From contig JAZQYK010000074.1 in assembly GCA_045633505.1 (NCBI GenBank), forward strand, positions 1 to 8,812: 8,812 nucleotides of DNA, read 5' to 3'. Origin of the DNA: Fimenecus sp045633505. Its GTDB lineage: Bacteria; Bacillota; Clostridia; Oscillospirales; Acutalibacteraceae. The translations under genes were made by a program, and so were the position numbers. Positions 1 through 5,853 of this stretch are shown here, piece after piece. Below the pieces are notes generated by a model. The model had not been told where the DNA came from. It searched no databases and saw only the letters and a list, made by a program, of their open reading frames with translations. How positions within the stretch are numbered: position 1 is the stretch's first letter; each line of letters opens with the position of its first letter.

Positions 1-11
1 CCCCCGCCCTA
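1..11. repeat. possible edge of a further palindromic repeat copy
   Basis: The first eleven bases, CCCCCGCCCTA, read on the minus strand as TAGGGCGGGGG, within GTAGGGCGGGGG if the flanking base is included. This resembles the GTAGGG start of the two hairpins at 28-53 and 77-102, and the GGCGGGGGTT arm of the hairpin at 2503-2526. It may be one arm of a similar hairpin whose other arm lies left of the window. The copy is truncated, so the call rests on similarity of a very short string. Confidence 0.3.
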
Positions 12-24
12 CACTCACCATACA

Positions 25-105
25 AAAGTAGGGTCGCTTCATGAAGCGACCGTCCAAAGTGTGCGGTTTATTTAATACGGGCGATTCGTGAATCGCCCCT
101 ACTTT
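25..105. repeat. composite palindromic repeat of two inward-facing hairpins
   Basis: An 81-base element bounded by a perfect 9-base inverted repeat, AAAGTAGGG (25-33) and CCCTACTTT (97-105). Inside are two hairpins. The left one is the perfect 20-base palindrome GGTCGCTTCATGAAGCGACC at 32-51. The right one has 9-base arms GGGCGATTC (79-87) and GAATCGCCC (90-98). Read outward-in, 28-53 on the plus strand and 77-102 on the minus strand match at 21 of 26 positions, and four of the five differences form two compensatory base-pair changes. The 23 bases between the hairpins contain CGGTTTATTT. No open reading frame is involved. It resembles the short dispersed palindromic elements (REP- or MITE-like) seen in gut Clostridia. 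That family assignment is from memory of such genomes and not from a search. Confidence 0.7.
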
Positions 106-148
106 CAGGGGAGCCGAGAACCGACCATATTGGTGTCATAATCATCCC

Positions 149-166
149 GACAAATTCAAATTTGTC
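149..166. repeat. small palindrome GACAAATT-CA-AATTTGTC
   Basis: An 18-base inverted repeat with perfect 8-base arms (149-156 and 159-166) around CA. A near copy lies at 5595-5612, just past the end of the regulator gene. Both copies sit next to a terminator in non-coding DNA. The two-base centre means the full stem cannot form as drawn in RNA, so a DNA-level palindrome or a shorter stem with a larger loop is more likely. Function unknown. Confidence 0.5.
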
Positions 167-203
167 AAAAAAATACCGTGAGTCTATCGGCTCACGGTAT
201 TTT
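167..203 (-). terminator. rho-independent terminator of the symporter-GH2 operon
   Basis: A perfect 13-base-pair stem (AAAATACCGTGAG, 170-182, with CTCACGGTATTTT, 191-203) closes an 8-base loop. On the minus strand it is followed directly by a run of seven T (167-173, partly overlapping the stem foot). It lies 28 bases past the stop codon of the GH2 gene at 232, in the correct orientation and position to end that transcript. The plus-strand side lacks a clean T run, so it looks mainly unidirectional. Confidence 0.85.
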
Positions 204-231
204 AAAATCTAATTATCTCAAATTGAATTAT

Positions 232-2469
232 TTATGCTTTTTTGATTTTGTTAAGTTTTGCATTAAGGTCAAGAAGTTCTTCTTTATTCATCTTAAGGCC
301 CGTCATACCAAGCATACCGATAAGACGGAGAACTGTAAATCCGCCCATCATCTGCATCATACCCTCGTTCATTTCAAAGCCGCTTTCACCTGCACTCTGT
401 TTTGCCGCTTCAGCGATTGGTCCCATAATCTGACCGAAAAGCATTTGTCCTTCTTTCACCATAAGCAAATCGCTCATCTTTGAGTTAAGAGAGAGATAAC
501 CGTCAACCTCTGTTACGTCAAACCAGTTAAGCACAGCGCCCTTTTCTTTGAGTCTGTAATCCTCGTTGAACGTGTCAACCTTACGGATTTTACTCTGGTC
601 GCCATATTCACCTGCAACTGCCTGAAGGTGTGTAACACTTGCTGTGTTTGGAACATCAAAGTAGAAGAAGTGATTATCACTTGTTTGTTTTCCAAGACTC
701 TTACCATTTGCGATAAGCTCAACCTCAGGAAGATTTGAATAAACGGTAACTTTTGTAAGGTCTTCAACACGGTCAACGTAACGTTTGCCACAGATGTGAA
801 CGAATGGGTCATCTGAAAGCCATGCTTTGTAAGCATAGAAAGAGTCTTTTTTATACTTTCTGTCAAAGGTAATAAGACCCTTATGGTTTTGACCGTTTTC
901 GCCACCTTCTGCACGAGCATCAGCACCAAAGTCAAACATATTCCAAACGTGAGTTGCCCAGATATATTTTCTCGAGAACAACTGTTTAATCAATTCTTCA
1001 TGATAATATGCCTGATATTCTTCTGTGTAGTCACCCTGCTGTGGATTTGATGTGTGCCAATCAAGAGCCTCACAGCCATATTCACTCATACCAACAGGAA
1101 TATTAGGGAATCTAGCGTGGAAATTATCAAACCAAGGGCCGTTCATACTTGTGTCGCCACCGTACCAACCGAAATAGTGGTTATGTGAAACAACATCAGG
1201 AATCTGAATATATGGGTCATCAAGACTGCACATTGAAACAACTGCAATAGTTGTAAGTCTTGTTTTGTCCATTTCGTGACAAAGGTCATTAAGGATTTTG
1301 TGATTTTCAAGAAGGTCATCGTCTGAACCGTTCATTGAGATTTCATTTGAAAGTCCCCAAACAACGATTGAAGGATGGTTATAGTTCTGAATTATAAGTT
1401 CCTTCATCTGTGAAATAGTGTTTTCACGGCCTGTGGGCATATGCTTTGAAATATATGGAATTTCAGCCCAGATTACCATACCGTATTCATCACAAAGGTC
1501 ATAGAAATACTGGTCATGCTGATAATGTGCAAGACGGATTGTGTTTGCGCCCATTTCATAAATAAGCTCCATATCTTCCTTGTGGTGTTCAGGAAGAAGC
1601 GCATTACCAAGACCCCATCTGTCCTGATGACGAGAAACGCCGCGAAGCGGATATTCCTCACCGTTGAGAATAAAGCCTCTTTCTGCATCAATCTCAAACG
1701 TACGGCAACCAAAACGAGTTGAAACCTTATCGATTACCTTGTCACCTTCAAGAAGCTCGATTTCTGCTGTATAAAGATATGGATTCTTTCTACCATTCCA
1801 AAGCACAACATTTTTAATTTCAATTGTTTCAACTGCTTCGTCGGTTTTAAGAGTGGTTACAACGTCGCCTAATTTATCCTTAATGATATAGTTAACCATC
1901 TGTCCGGGTTTTTTGTTTGTAACGAAAGATTCAAATGTAACCTGTGCGTCAGTACCAACAACTTTAGGTGTGATTGCAATACCACGACCGCCATAATAAT
2001 CAAGCTCAAAATGACTTTCACTTACTGCGATAAGGTTAACGTTTCTATAAAGACCACCATAGAATGTAAAGTCTGCCATTTGTGGATAAACTGTTTCATT
2101 TGCAGAGTTGTCAACTAAGATACCAAGTCTTGTGCCTTTTTTAAGTGCCTCAGTAATATCAACTCTCCAAGTAGAATAACCACCATCGTGAGATGCTAAT
2201 TTTTCACCATTCATAAATACAGTTGCAGATGAGTTCGCACCGTTGATTTCAAGATAATATTTATCTGCAGTTGGAATTTCTTCTCTATCAATGTCCTTTA
2301 CGTAACAGCAAGTGCCGCGAAAATAGTCGTTGCCACCATCCTGACCGTCAATAGCATTCCAGCAGTGAGGGACATTTACAAAATCCCAATCAGCAGGTGT
2401 AACTGCAGGAACTTCGTTAACTCCTTTACGGAATGACCATTTACGGTTTAAACTGATAATTTGTCTCAT
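232..2469 (-). CDS. GH2 glycoside hydrolase, beta-galactosidase-like
   Basis: A 745-residue exo-acting retaining glycosidase, expected to release a terminal beta-linked sugar, most likely galactose. There is no signal peptide, so it should act in the cytosol on imported substrate. Domains: jelly-roll sugar-binding domain (about 1-150, with GGLYRNV at 138-144), Ig-like domain (about 155-262), TIM barrel (about 265-555), an Ig-like DUF4982-type domain (about 570-632, VELIANGKSLG), then an unusual helical tail (about 640-745). The acid/base is probably E376 in WGLSNE and the nucleophile E463 in MSEYG. WNMFDF (509-514) and DYTEEYQAYYHE (480-491) favour beta-galactosidase over beta-glucuronidase, although N528-x-K530 matches the glucuronidase NxK pattern. 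ATG 2469 is preceded by AAAGGAGT with 6-7 bases between. It is the second gene after the symporter, with a 75-base gap that holds a terminator-like hairpin. Family certain, substrate not. Confidence 0.92.
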   Translation of the reverse strand: MRQIISLNRKWSFRKGVNEVPAVTPADWDFVNVPHCWNAIDGQDGGNDYFRGTCCYVKDIDREEIPTADKYYLEINGANSSATVFMNGEKLASHDGGYSTWRVDITEALKKGTRLGILVDNSANETVYPQMADFTFYGGLYRNVNLIAVSESHFELDYYGGRGIAITPKVVGTDAQVTFESFVTNKKPGQMVNYIIKDKLGDVVTTLKTDEAVETIEIKNVVLWNGRKNPYLYTAEIELLEGDKVIDKVSTRFGCRTFEIDAERGFILNGEEYPLRGVSRHQDRWGLGNALLPEHHKEDMELIYEMGANTIRLAHYQHDQYFYDLCDEYGMVIWAEIPYISKHMPTGRENTISQMKELIIQNYNHPSIVVWGLSNEISMNGSDDDLLENHKILNDLCHEMDKTRLTTIAVVSMCSLDDPYIQIPDVVSHNHYFGWYGGDTSMNGPWFDNFHARFPNIPVGMSEYGCEALDWHTSNPQQGDYTEEYQAYYHEELIKQLFSRKYIWATHVWNMFDFGADARAEGGENGQNHKGLITFDRKYKKDSFYAYKAWLSDDPFVHICGKRYVDRVEDLTKVTVYSNLPEVELIANGKSLGKQTSDNHFFYFDVPNTASVTHLQAVAGEYGDQSKIRKVDTFNEDYRLKEKGAVLNWFDVTEVDGYLSLNSKMSDLLMVKEGQMLFGQIMGPIAEAAKQSAGESGFEMNEGMMQMMGGFTVLRLIGMLGMTGLKMNKEELLDLNAKLNKIKKA

Positions 2470-2490
2470 ATTTTTACTCCTTTAGTAATC

Positions 2491-2526
2491 TTAAAAAATC
2501 AAGGCGAGGGTTATTAAACCCCCGCC
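2491..2526 (-). terminator. hairpin with T-rich tail between symporter and GH2 genes
   Basis: On the minus strand GGCGGGGGTT pairs with AACCCTCGCC (plus-strand 2503-2512 and 2517-2526) through ten base pairs including one G-U, around a TAAT loop. It is followed by TTGATTTTTT. This has the form of an intrinsic terminator placed inside the operon, only 8 bases before the GH2 ribosome binding site. It could lower GH2 expression relative to the transporter, or protect the 3' end of the transporter message. There is almost no room for a separate GH2 promoter after it, so some read-through is expected. The GC-rich arm resembles the sequence at the left edge of the window. Confidence 0.65.
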
Positions 2527-2544
2527 CCACCATAATTTATTTAA

Positions 2545-4128
2545 TTATTCAGCAATTTCAGCTTTTGCTGCTGCGTGTCTTACATTAAGCTCTTCTGTCA
2601 TCTGCTCAAGAGTTTTCTTGTCAATGTTATAAACAAGAGTAATACCTATAAACTGAACAACTGCACTGAAGAGGTAAAGACCTGCTACAAGCCAGCACAT
2701 ATTCTTTGCTGTTTCAACGCTCTGACCGATTGTACCCAAATCTGAATCATAGCCTAACCAACCCATAATCAAAATAACTGCTGAAGGACCAACACCCTGT
2801 GCAAGCTTTCTGAAGAATGAATGAAGTGAATAAACTGTACCTTCTTCGCGCTTACCTGTTTTCCATTCATTGTAATCAATTGCGTCAGCCATAAGAGCCC
2901 ATGATACGCAAGTGTAAACACCCATGCCAAGACCGAACAAGAGCAAGCCTGCCATATAAACAGCAAATGCCTTTTCTTTGCCAACCATCGGGAATACCAT
3001 CATAATGATACCACCAATTAATGATACAATTGTACCAACAGCAGCTGCTTCTTTTTTGCCGAATTTGTTTACAATCTTCTTGATGAAAGGCATGAACAAC
3101 AACATTGGTGCAAAACCAATAGCCTGAACAATACCTGAATCTTCCGGATTACCAAAATATGTAGCAAACATAATTGTATTTGCTGTTGTAGCAGACTGCA
3201 TGCCAAGGAACATACCCATAGCAGCAAGTGTTGCACCAACCGCTGCACGATTCTTCATAAAGCTACCGAAAGCTACAAATACATTAAACTTTGCAGTAGG
3301 TTCATTTGTCTTAACTGAATTTTCATCAACACGGATTGTGATGAATTTAATCATAAATAAGAAAGCAAAGAAACCTAAAACGCCCATAATAAGTGCTGCC
3401 CAGAATACACGTTCACCTAACAACAGCTTAATTTCTTCACCTGTTGCTGGGCTAAGAATTACATCTCCCGCTTTGTAAGCTTCGCCTGTTAATGGGTTTG
3501 TAAGGAACTGAGCTTCTGTGAAGCCTTTTGGAATATCAATTTTATCAAGGAATGACATTCCCTCGTCATAAGTAACCTTCTGCCAGATAAGCTTTGGAAG
3601 AATAACTGTAGGAAGAATGTTACCGAACATTGAGCCGATTGAACGCCATGTTGAAAGCTGTGTACGGTCACCACTATCTTCAGTAACGAGTGAAAGCATT
3701 GAACCGTAAGGCACATTAGCGATTGTATAACAAGCATCCCATACAAGATAGCCCAATACGAACAAAATTGCTTTAACAACAACTGAAGCATTAGGGAATG
3801 GAAGGAATACTGCTGCACCAGCAACCAACAATCCGATTGCACCAATGAGAATATAAGTTTTGAACTTGCCTCTCTTATATTTTCTTCTGTCGTTATCAAT
3901 CATTGTACCAATGATTGGGTCATTGATAGCATCCCAAGCCTGAACAAGTAATAACAAAATTGACAACAAGCCTGTTTCCATTGTCATATAAACAAGCCAG
4001 AAAGTCTGAACTGTACCTTTAAGCGCAAAGCTCATATTACAGCCCAAGTCACCCGCTGCATATGCCACTTTATCAAGCATACCAAACTTGCGGTAACCTT
4101 TAGCATCGAGTTTTTTCTCTTTTGCCAT
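2545..4128 (-). CDS. GPH-family sugar:cation symporter (MFS superfamily)
   Basis: A 527-residue inner-membrane transporter of the glycoside-pentoside-hexuronide:cation symporter family (MelB, LacS and GusB relatives), expected to couple glycoside uptake to H+ or Na+. Family signatures: DAINDPIIG (66-74) with D66 and D70 in TM2, a basic stretch RRKYKRGKFK after it, NVPYGSMLSLVTED (138-151), R162 in STWR, and ADAIDYNEWKTGKREEG (414-430). About 12 hydrophobic segments are visible. A polar loop of about 55 residues (182-238) between two central helices is longer than usual and carries two xPxTGE motifs. I chose ATG 4128 over an in-frame TTG at 4134, because GGGGG lies only three bases before the TTG but nine before the ATG. 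It is the first gene of the operon with the GH2 enzyme, which implies that it imports that enzyme's substrate. The exact sugar cannot be read from sequence. Confidence 0.92.
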   Translation of the reverse strand: MAKEKKLDAKGYRKFGMLDKVAYAAGDLGCNMSFALKGTVQTFWLVYMTMETGLLSILLLLVQAWDAINDPIIGTMIDNDRRKYKRGKFKTYILIGAIGLLVAGAAVFLPFPNASVVVKAILFVLGYLVWDACYTIANVPYGSMLSLVTEDSGDRTQLSTWRSIGSMFGNILPTVILPKLIWQKVTYDEGMSFLDKIDIPKGFTEAQFLTNPLTGEAYKAGDVILSPATGEEIKLLLGERVFWAALIMGVLGFFAFLFMIKFITIRVDENSVKTNEPTAKFNVFVAFGSFMKNRAAVGATLAAMGMFLGMQSATTANTIMFATYFGNPEDSGIVQAIGFAPMLLFMPFIKKIVNKFGKKEAAAVGTIVSLIGGIIMMVFPMVGKEKAFAVYMAGLLLFGLGMGVYTCVSWALMADAIDYNEWKTGKREEGTVYSLHSFFRKLAQGVGPSAVILIMGWLGYDSDLGTIGQSVETAKNMCWLVAGLYLFSAVVQFIGITLVYNIDKKTLEQMTEELNVRHAAAKAEIAE

Positions 4129-4148
4129 TTTCAATTTCCCCCTTGAAA
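4129..4148 (-). promoter_or_regulatory. symporter ribosome binding site in a small hairpin loop
   Basis: On the minus strand TTTCAA (from 4148) and TTGAAA (ending at 4129) form a 6-base inverted repeat around GGGGGAAA. The G-run of the Shine-Dalgarno-like AAGGGGG therefore lies in the loop, just before ATG 4128. The stem is AU-rich and weak, so an effect on translation is speculative. The main value of the site is that it decides the start codon: the ATG is correctly spaced from the G-run and the upstream TTG is not. Confidence 0.4.
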
Positions 4149-4196
4149 TTAAATCTTTTAGTCAAATCGGACAAAACTGCCCCTAATATTTGCTAT

Positions 4197-4210
4197 GTTA
4201 ATATTTTAAC
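4197..4210. promoter_or_regulatory. possible operator GTTAA-TATT-TTAAC in the divergent spacer
   Basis: A perfect 5-base inverted repeat around four bases, located between the divergent symporter and regulator genes. TAATATTT within it also occurs 15 bases upstream (4184-4191 and 4199-4206), giving a direct repeat. AraC-type regulators usually bind direct-repeat half sites, so either pattern could be a binding site. The spacer is very AT-rich and such repeats arise easily by chance. No clear minus-strand promoter was found: TATAAT occurs at 4268-4273 on that strand but without a good -35. Confidence 0.25.
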
Positions 4211-4273
4211 TTATAACTCCATACTTTCGTGAGTAATTTTTTTATATTTTTAGGTATTTTTTTTGTTATTATA

Positions 4274-4302
4274 TTGATTTTTTATAAAAATTGTACGATA
4301 AT
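4274..4302 (+). promoter_or_regulatory. sigma-A-type promoter of the AraC-family regulator
   Basis: TTGATT (4274-4279) and GATAAT (4297-4302) are separated by exactly 17 bases, with transcription expected near 4309 and a leader of about 40 bases before ATG 4348. The -35 directly abuts a minus-strand TATAAT (4268-4273), so divergent promoters may be tightly packed here. That would suit a regulator that controls both itself and the operon. The AT-rich context makes chance matches common. Confidence 0.45.
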
Positions 4303-4347
4303 AATAGAAAATACTATTAAAAATTAGCAAAATAGGTAGGTTTTTCC

Positions 4348-5586
4348 ATGAACTTTAATGCAGAATTGAGTTTTTTCAGAAAAGCAATTGAAAATTTTCA
4401 TATCGATTCTCATATTGTGAAACCCGAGGACACTTTTAATTCCAACGACAAAATCGACCGTGGACTTCGCAGTTTTTTCAATATGCAAGAGGATTATTCT
4501 GACACTTTTCTGCAGTTGTCGAAAAAATATCAAAATAATGTTCTGTATTTTCTCAATGATATTTTTGATTGTAATTACCTTATTTTAATGTTAGACGAAA
4601 AAACTCTCGAATTTCTTGTTGTTGGCCCATTTCTTGACGAAGAAATCACTCAGGAAAGAATGATGGCATCAGCAGAAAAATTTAATCTTCCACCTCAGAT
4701 TTTCTCGCAGATTGAAAAATATTACGGCAACCTGCCCGTGCTTGTCAACGGCTTTCCCTTATTATCTCTTTGCAACACCTTTTGCGAGACACTCTGGAAT
4801 AATCTTGACAACTTTACCCTTGAGCATATCAATTTAAATTCATCAAAAGTTATATCCGCTGATGATATTCATTATTCTGAAAAGAAAAATGAAGATTCTG
4901 TTTTCGCCATCAGCTTGCTTGAAGAAAGATATGAAACTGAAAGACGGTTTATGAAAGCAATTTCTCAGGGTATGGCTCACAAGGCAGAACAGCTCATTGG
5001 TGCTTCACCGACTTTTACTTATGAAAAGAGAGTTGCCGACCCTGTAAGAAACATTAAGAATTATAGTATAATAATGAACACCCTGCTCCGCAAGGCTGCC
5101 GAGCAAGGCGCTGTACATCCTTTTTATATTGACAGGCTTTCTTCTGAATTTGCAAGACGAATTGAAGAAGTTCGTTCATACAACGATGGTGCTGCACTTC
5201 AAAGAGAAATGATTTATAAATATTGCGGCCTTGTAAAACAACATTCAATGAAAAATTATTCCTTGCTTGTGCAAAAGGTTATCACTCTCATTGACTCGGA
5301 TTTGACTGCTGATTTAAGTCTTCACAAACAAGCAGAACTACTGAATGTTAATGCGAGTTATCTGTCCTCTCTCTTTAAAAAGGAAACAGGCGTAACACTT
5401 ACTGAATTCGTTTCAAAGAAGCGTATTGACCACGCAGCATTTCTTCTCACGTCAACTAATCTGCAAATTCAGACAATCGCTCAGCATTGCGGAATTTTCG
5501 ATGTAAATTATTTCACCAAAACGTTCAAGAAAATCACAGGCAAAACCCCGAAAGAATATCGTGAAGGCGATAAATTCACATCATAA
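4348..5586 (+). CDS. AraC-family transcriptional regulator
   Basis: A 412-residue cytosolic DNA-binding protein that probably controls the divergent symporter-GH2 operon. The C-terminal AraC/XylS domain covers about 310-408 with two helix-turn-helix units: SLHKQAELLNVNASYLSSLF (324-343) and IQTIAQHCGIFDVNYFTKTF (374-393), the latter followed by the typical KKITGKTPKEYR. A central region (about 198-277) contains VRNIKNYSIIMNTLLRKAAE and VHPFYIDRLSSEFARRIEE, a module I recall from Firmicute AraC regulators. The N-terminal 160 residues (YFLNDIFDCNYLILMLDEKT at 67-86, VVGPFLDEE at 91-99) have no membrane helix and look like a PAS-like or other small-molecule sensor; I cannot name the ligand. ATG 4348 is preceded by AGGTAGG at a spacing of seven bases, a modest ribosome binding site consistent with low expression. 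Family certain; target and effector inferred from gene position. Confidence 0.9.
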   Translation: MNFNAELSFFRKAIENFHIDSHIVKPEDTFNSNDKIDRGLRSFFNMQEDYSDTFLQLSKKYQNNVLYFLNDIFDCNYLILMLDEKTLEFLVVGPFLDEEITQERMMASAEKFNLPPQIFSQIEKYYGNLPVLVNGFPLLSLCNTFCETLWNNLDNFTLEHINLNSSKVISADDIHYSEKKNEDSVFAISLLEERYETERRFMKAISQGMAHKAEQLIGASPTFTYEKRVADPVRNIKNYSIIMNTLLRKAAEQGAVHPFYIDRLSSEFARRIEEVRSYNDGAALQREMIYKYCGLVKQHSMKNYSLLVQKVITLIDSDLTADLSLHKQAELLNVNASYLSSLFKKETGVTLTEFVSKKRIDHAAFLLTSTNLQIQTIAQHCGIFDVNYFTKTFKKITGKTPKEYREGDKFTS

Positions 5587-5594
5587 AACAATCA

Positions 5595-5612
5595 GACAAA
5601 TTGGAGTTTGTC
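5595..5612. repeat. second small palindrome GACAAATT-GG-AGTTTGTC
   Basis: A near copy of the palindrome at 149-166, with the same left arm and the right arm changed at one base (AGTTTGTC instead of AATTTGTC, giving a G-T pair). It begins 9 bases after the regulator stop codon and lies before that gene's terminator. It may be a dispersed small repeat or part of the 3' end structure of the message. Confidence 0.45.
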
Positions 5613-5633
5613 GAACATTATTAAAAAGTGCCT

Positions 5634-5671
5634 TAATACCCATTCTTTATGTTAAGAATGGGTATTATTTT
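5634..5671 (+). terminator. rho-independent terminator of the AraC-family gene
   Basis: A perfect 14-base-pair stem (TAATACCCATTCTT, 5634-5647, with AAGAATGGGTATTA, 5654-5667) around a TATGTT loop, followed by TTTTGTCCTGTTTT. It lies 48 bases after the regulator stop codon on the same strand. It separates the regulator transcript from the glycogen operon, which supports independent expression of the two. Confidence 0.88.
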
Positions 5672-5695
5672 GTCCTGTTTTAGTTGTTTTTTGCC

Positions 5696-5745
5696 AAATT
5701 TTGTAACAAACTGCACAAATGCCCGTAATGAAATTTGTAACGATT
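5696..5745. promoter_or_regulatory. paired TTTGTAAC sites upstream of the glgB promoter
   Basis: The core TTTGTAAC with AAATT-type flanks occurs at 5700-5707 and again at 5734-5741, 34 bases apart (about three helical turns). The first copy is also an inverted repeat, TTTGT-A-ACAAA (5700-5710). Both lie just upstream of the glgB -35 element, where an activator or repressor could bind. No known operator family was recognised. Confidence 0.25.
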
Positions 5746-5769
5746 TTGAGTATTTTGTTCAAAAACCTC

Positions 5770-5825
5770 TTGAAAATAACGATTTGAAGTGTTAGAATAT
5801 ATCTGTATAATTATAATTGTATAAT
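5770..5825 (+). promoter_or_regulatory. sigma-A promoter region of the glgBC operon
   Basis: The best promoter is TTGAAA (5770-5775), 17 bases, TAGAAT (5793-5798). A second, overlapping candidate is TTGAAG (5784-5789), 16 bases, TATAAT (5806-5811). Two further TATAAT hexamers follow at 5812-5817 and 5820-5825, within an 11-base direct repeat TGTATAATTAT (5804-5814 and 5818-5828). Transcription would begin roughly 20-50 bases before glgB ATG 5854. Which promoter is used cannot be decided from sequence. Confidence 0.6.
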
Positions 5826-5853
5826 TATGAGTTGTTAAAAGTGAGGTGTAGAG

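Noticed and set aside
25..105. CRISPR array or attachment site
   Set aside because: There are only two repeat units, they are inverted relative to each other, and there are no regular spacers, no cas genes and no integrase nearby.
178..483. Plus-strand open frame over the end of the GH2 gene
   Set aside because: It lies mostly antisense to the GH2 coding sequence and begins inside the terminator hairpin. It has no ribosome binding site and its composition does not look like a real protein.
3200..3478. Plus-strand open frame antisense to the symporter gene
   Set aside because: It is fully within a clearly coding minus-strand gene with strong family motifs. It has no ribosome binding site and no recognisable domain.
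4129..4134. TTG at 4134 as the symporter start codon
   Set aside because: Only three bases separate it from the G-run, while the ATG two codons later has a normal nine-base spacing.
5672..5853. Riboswitch or structured leader before glgB
   Set aside because: The predicted leader is short and AT-rich. I see no conserved riboswitch core and no terminator/antiterminator pair between the promoter and the ATG.
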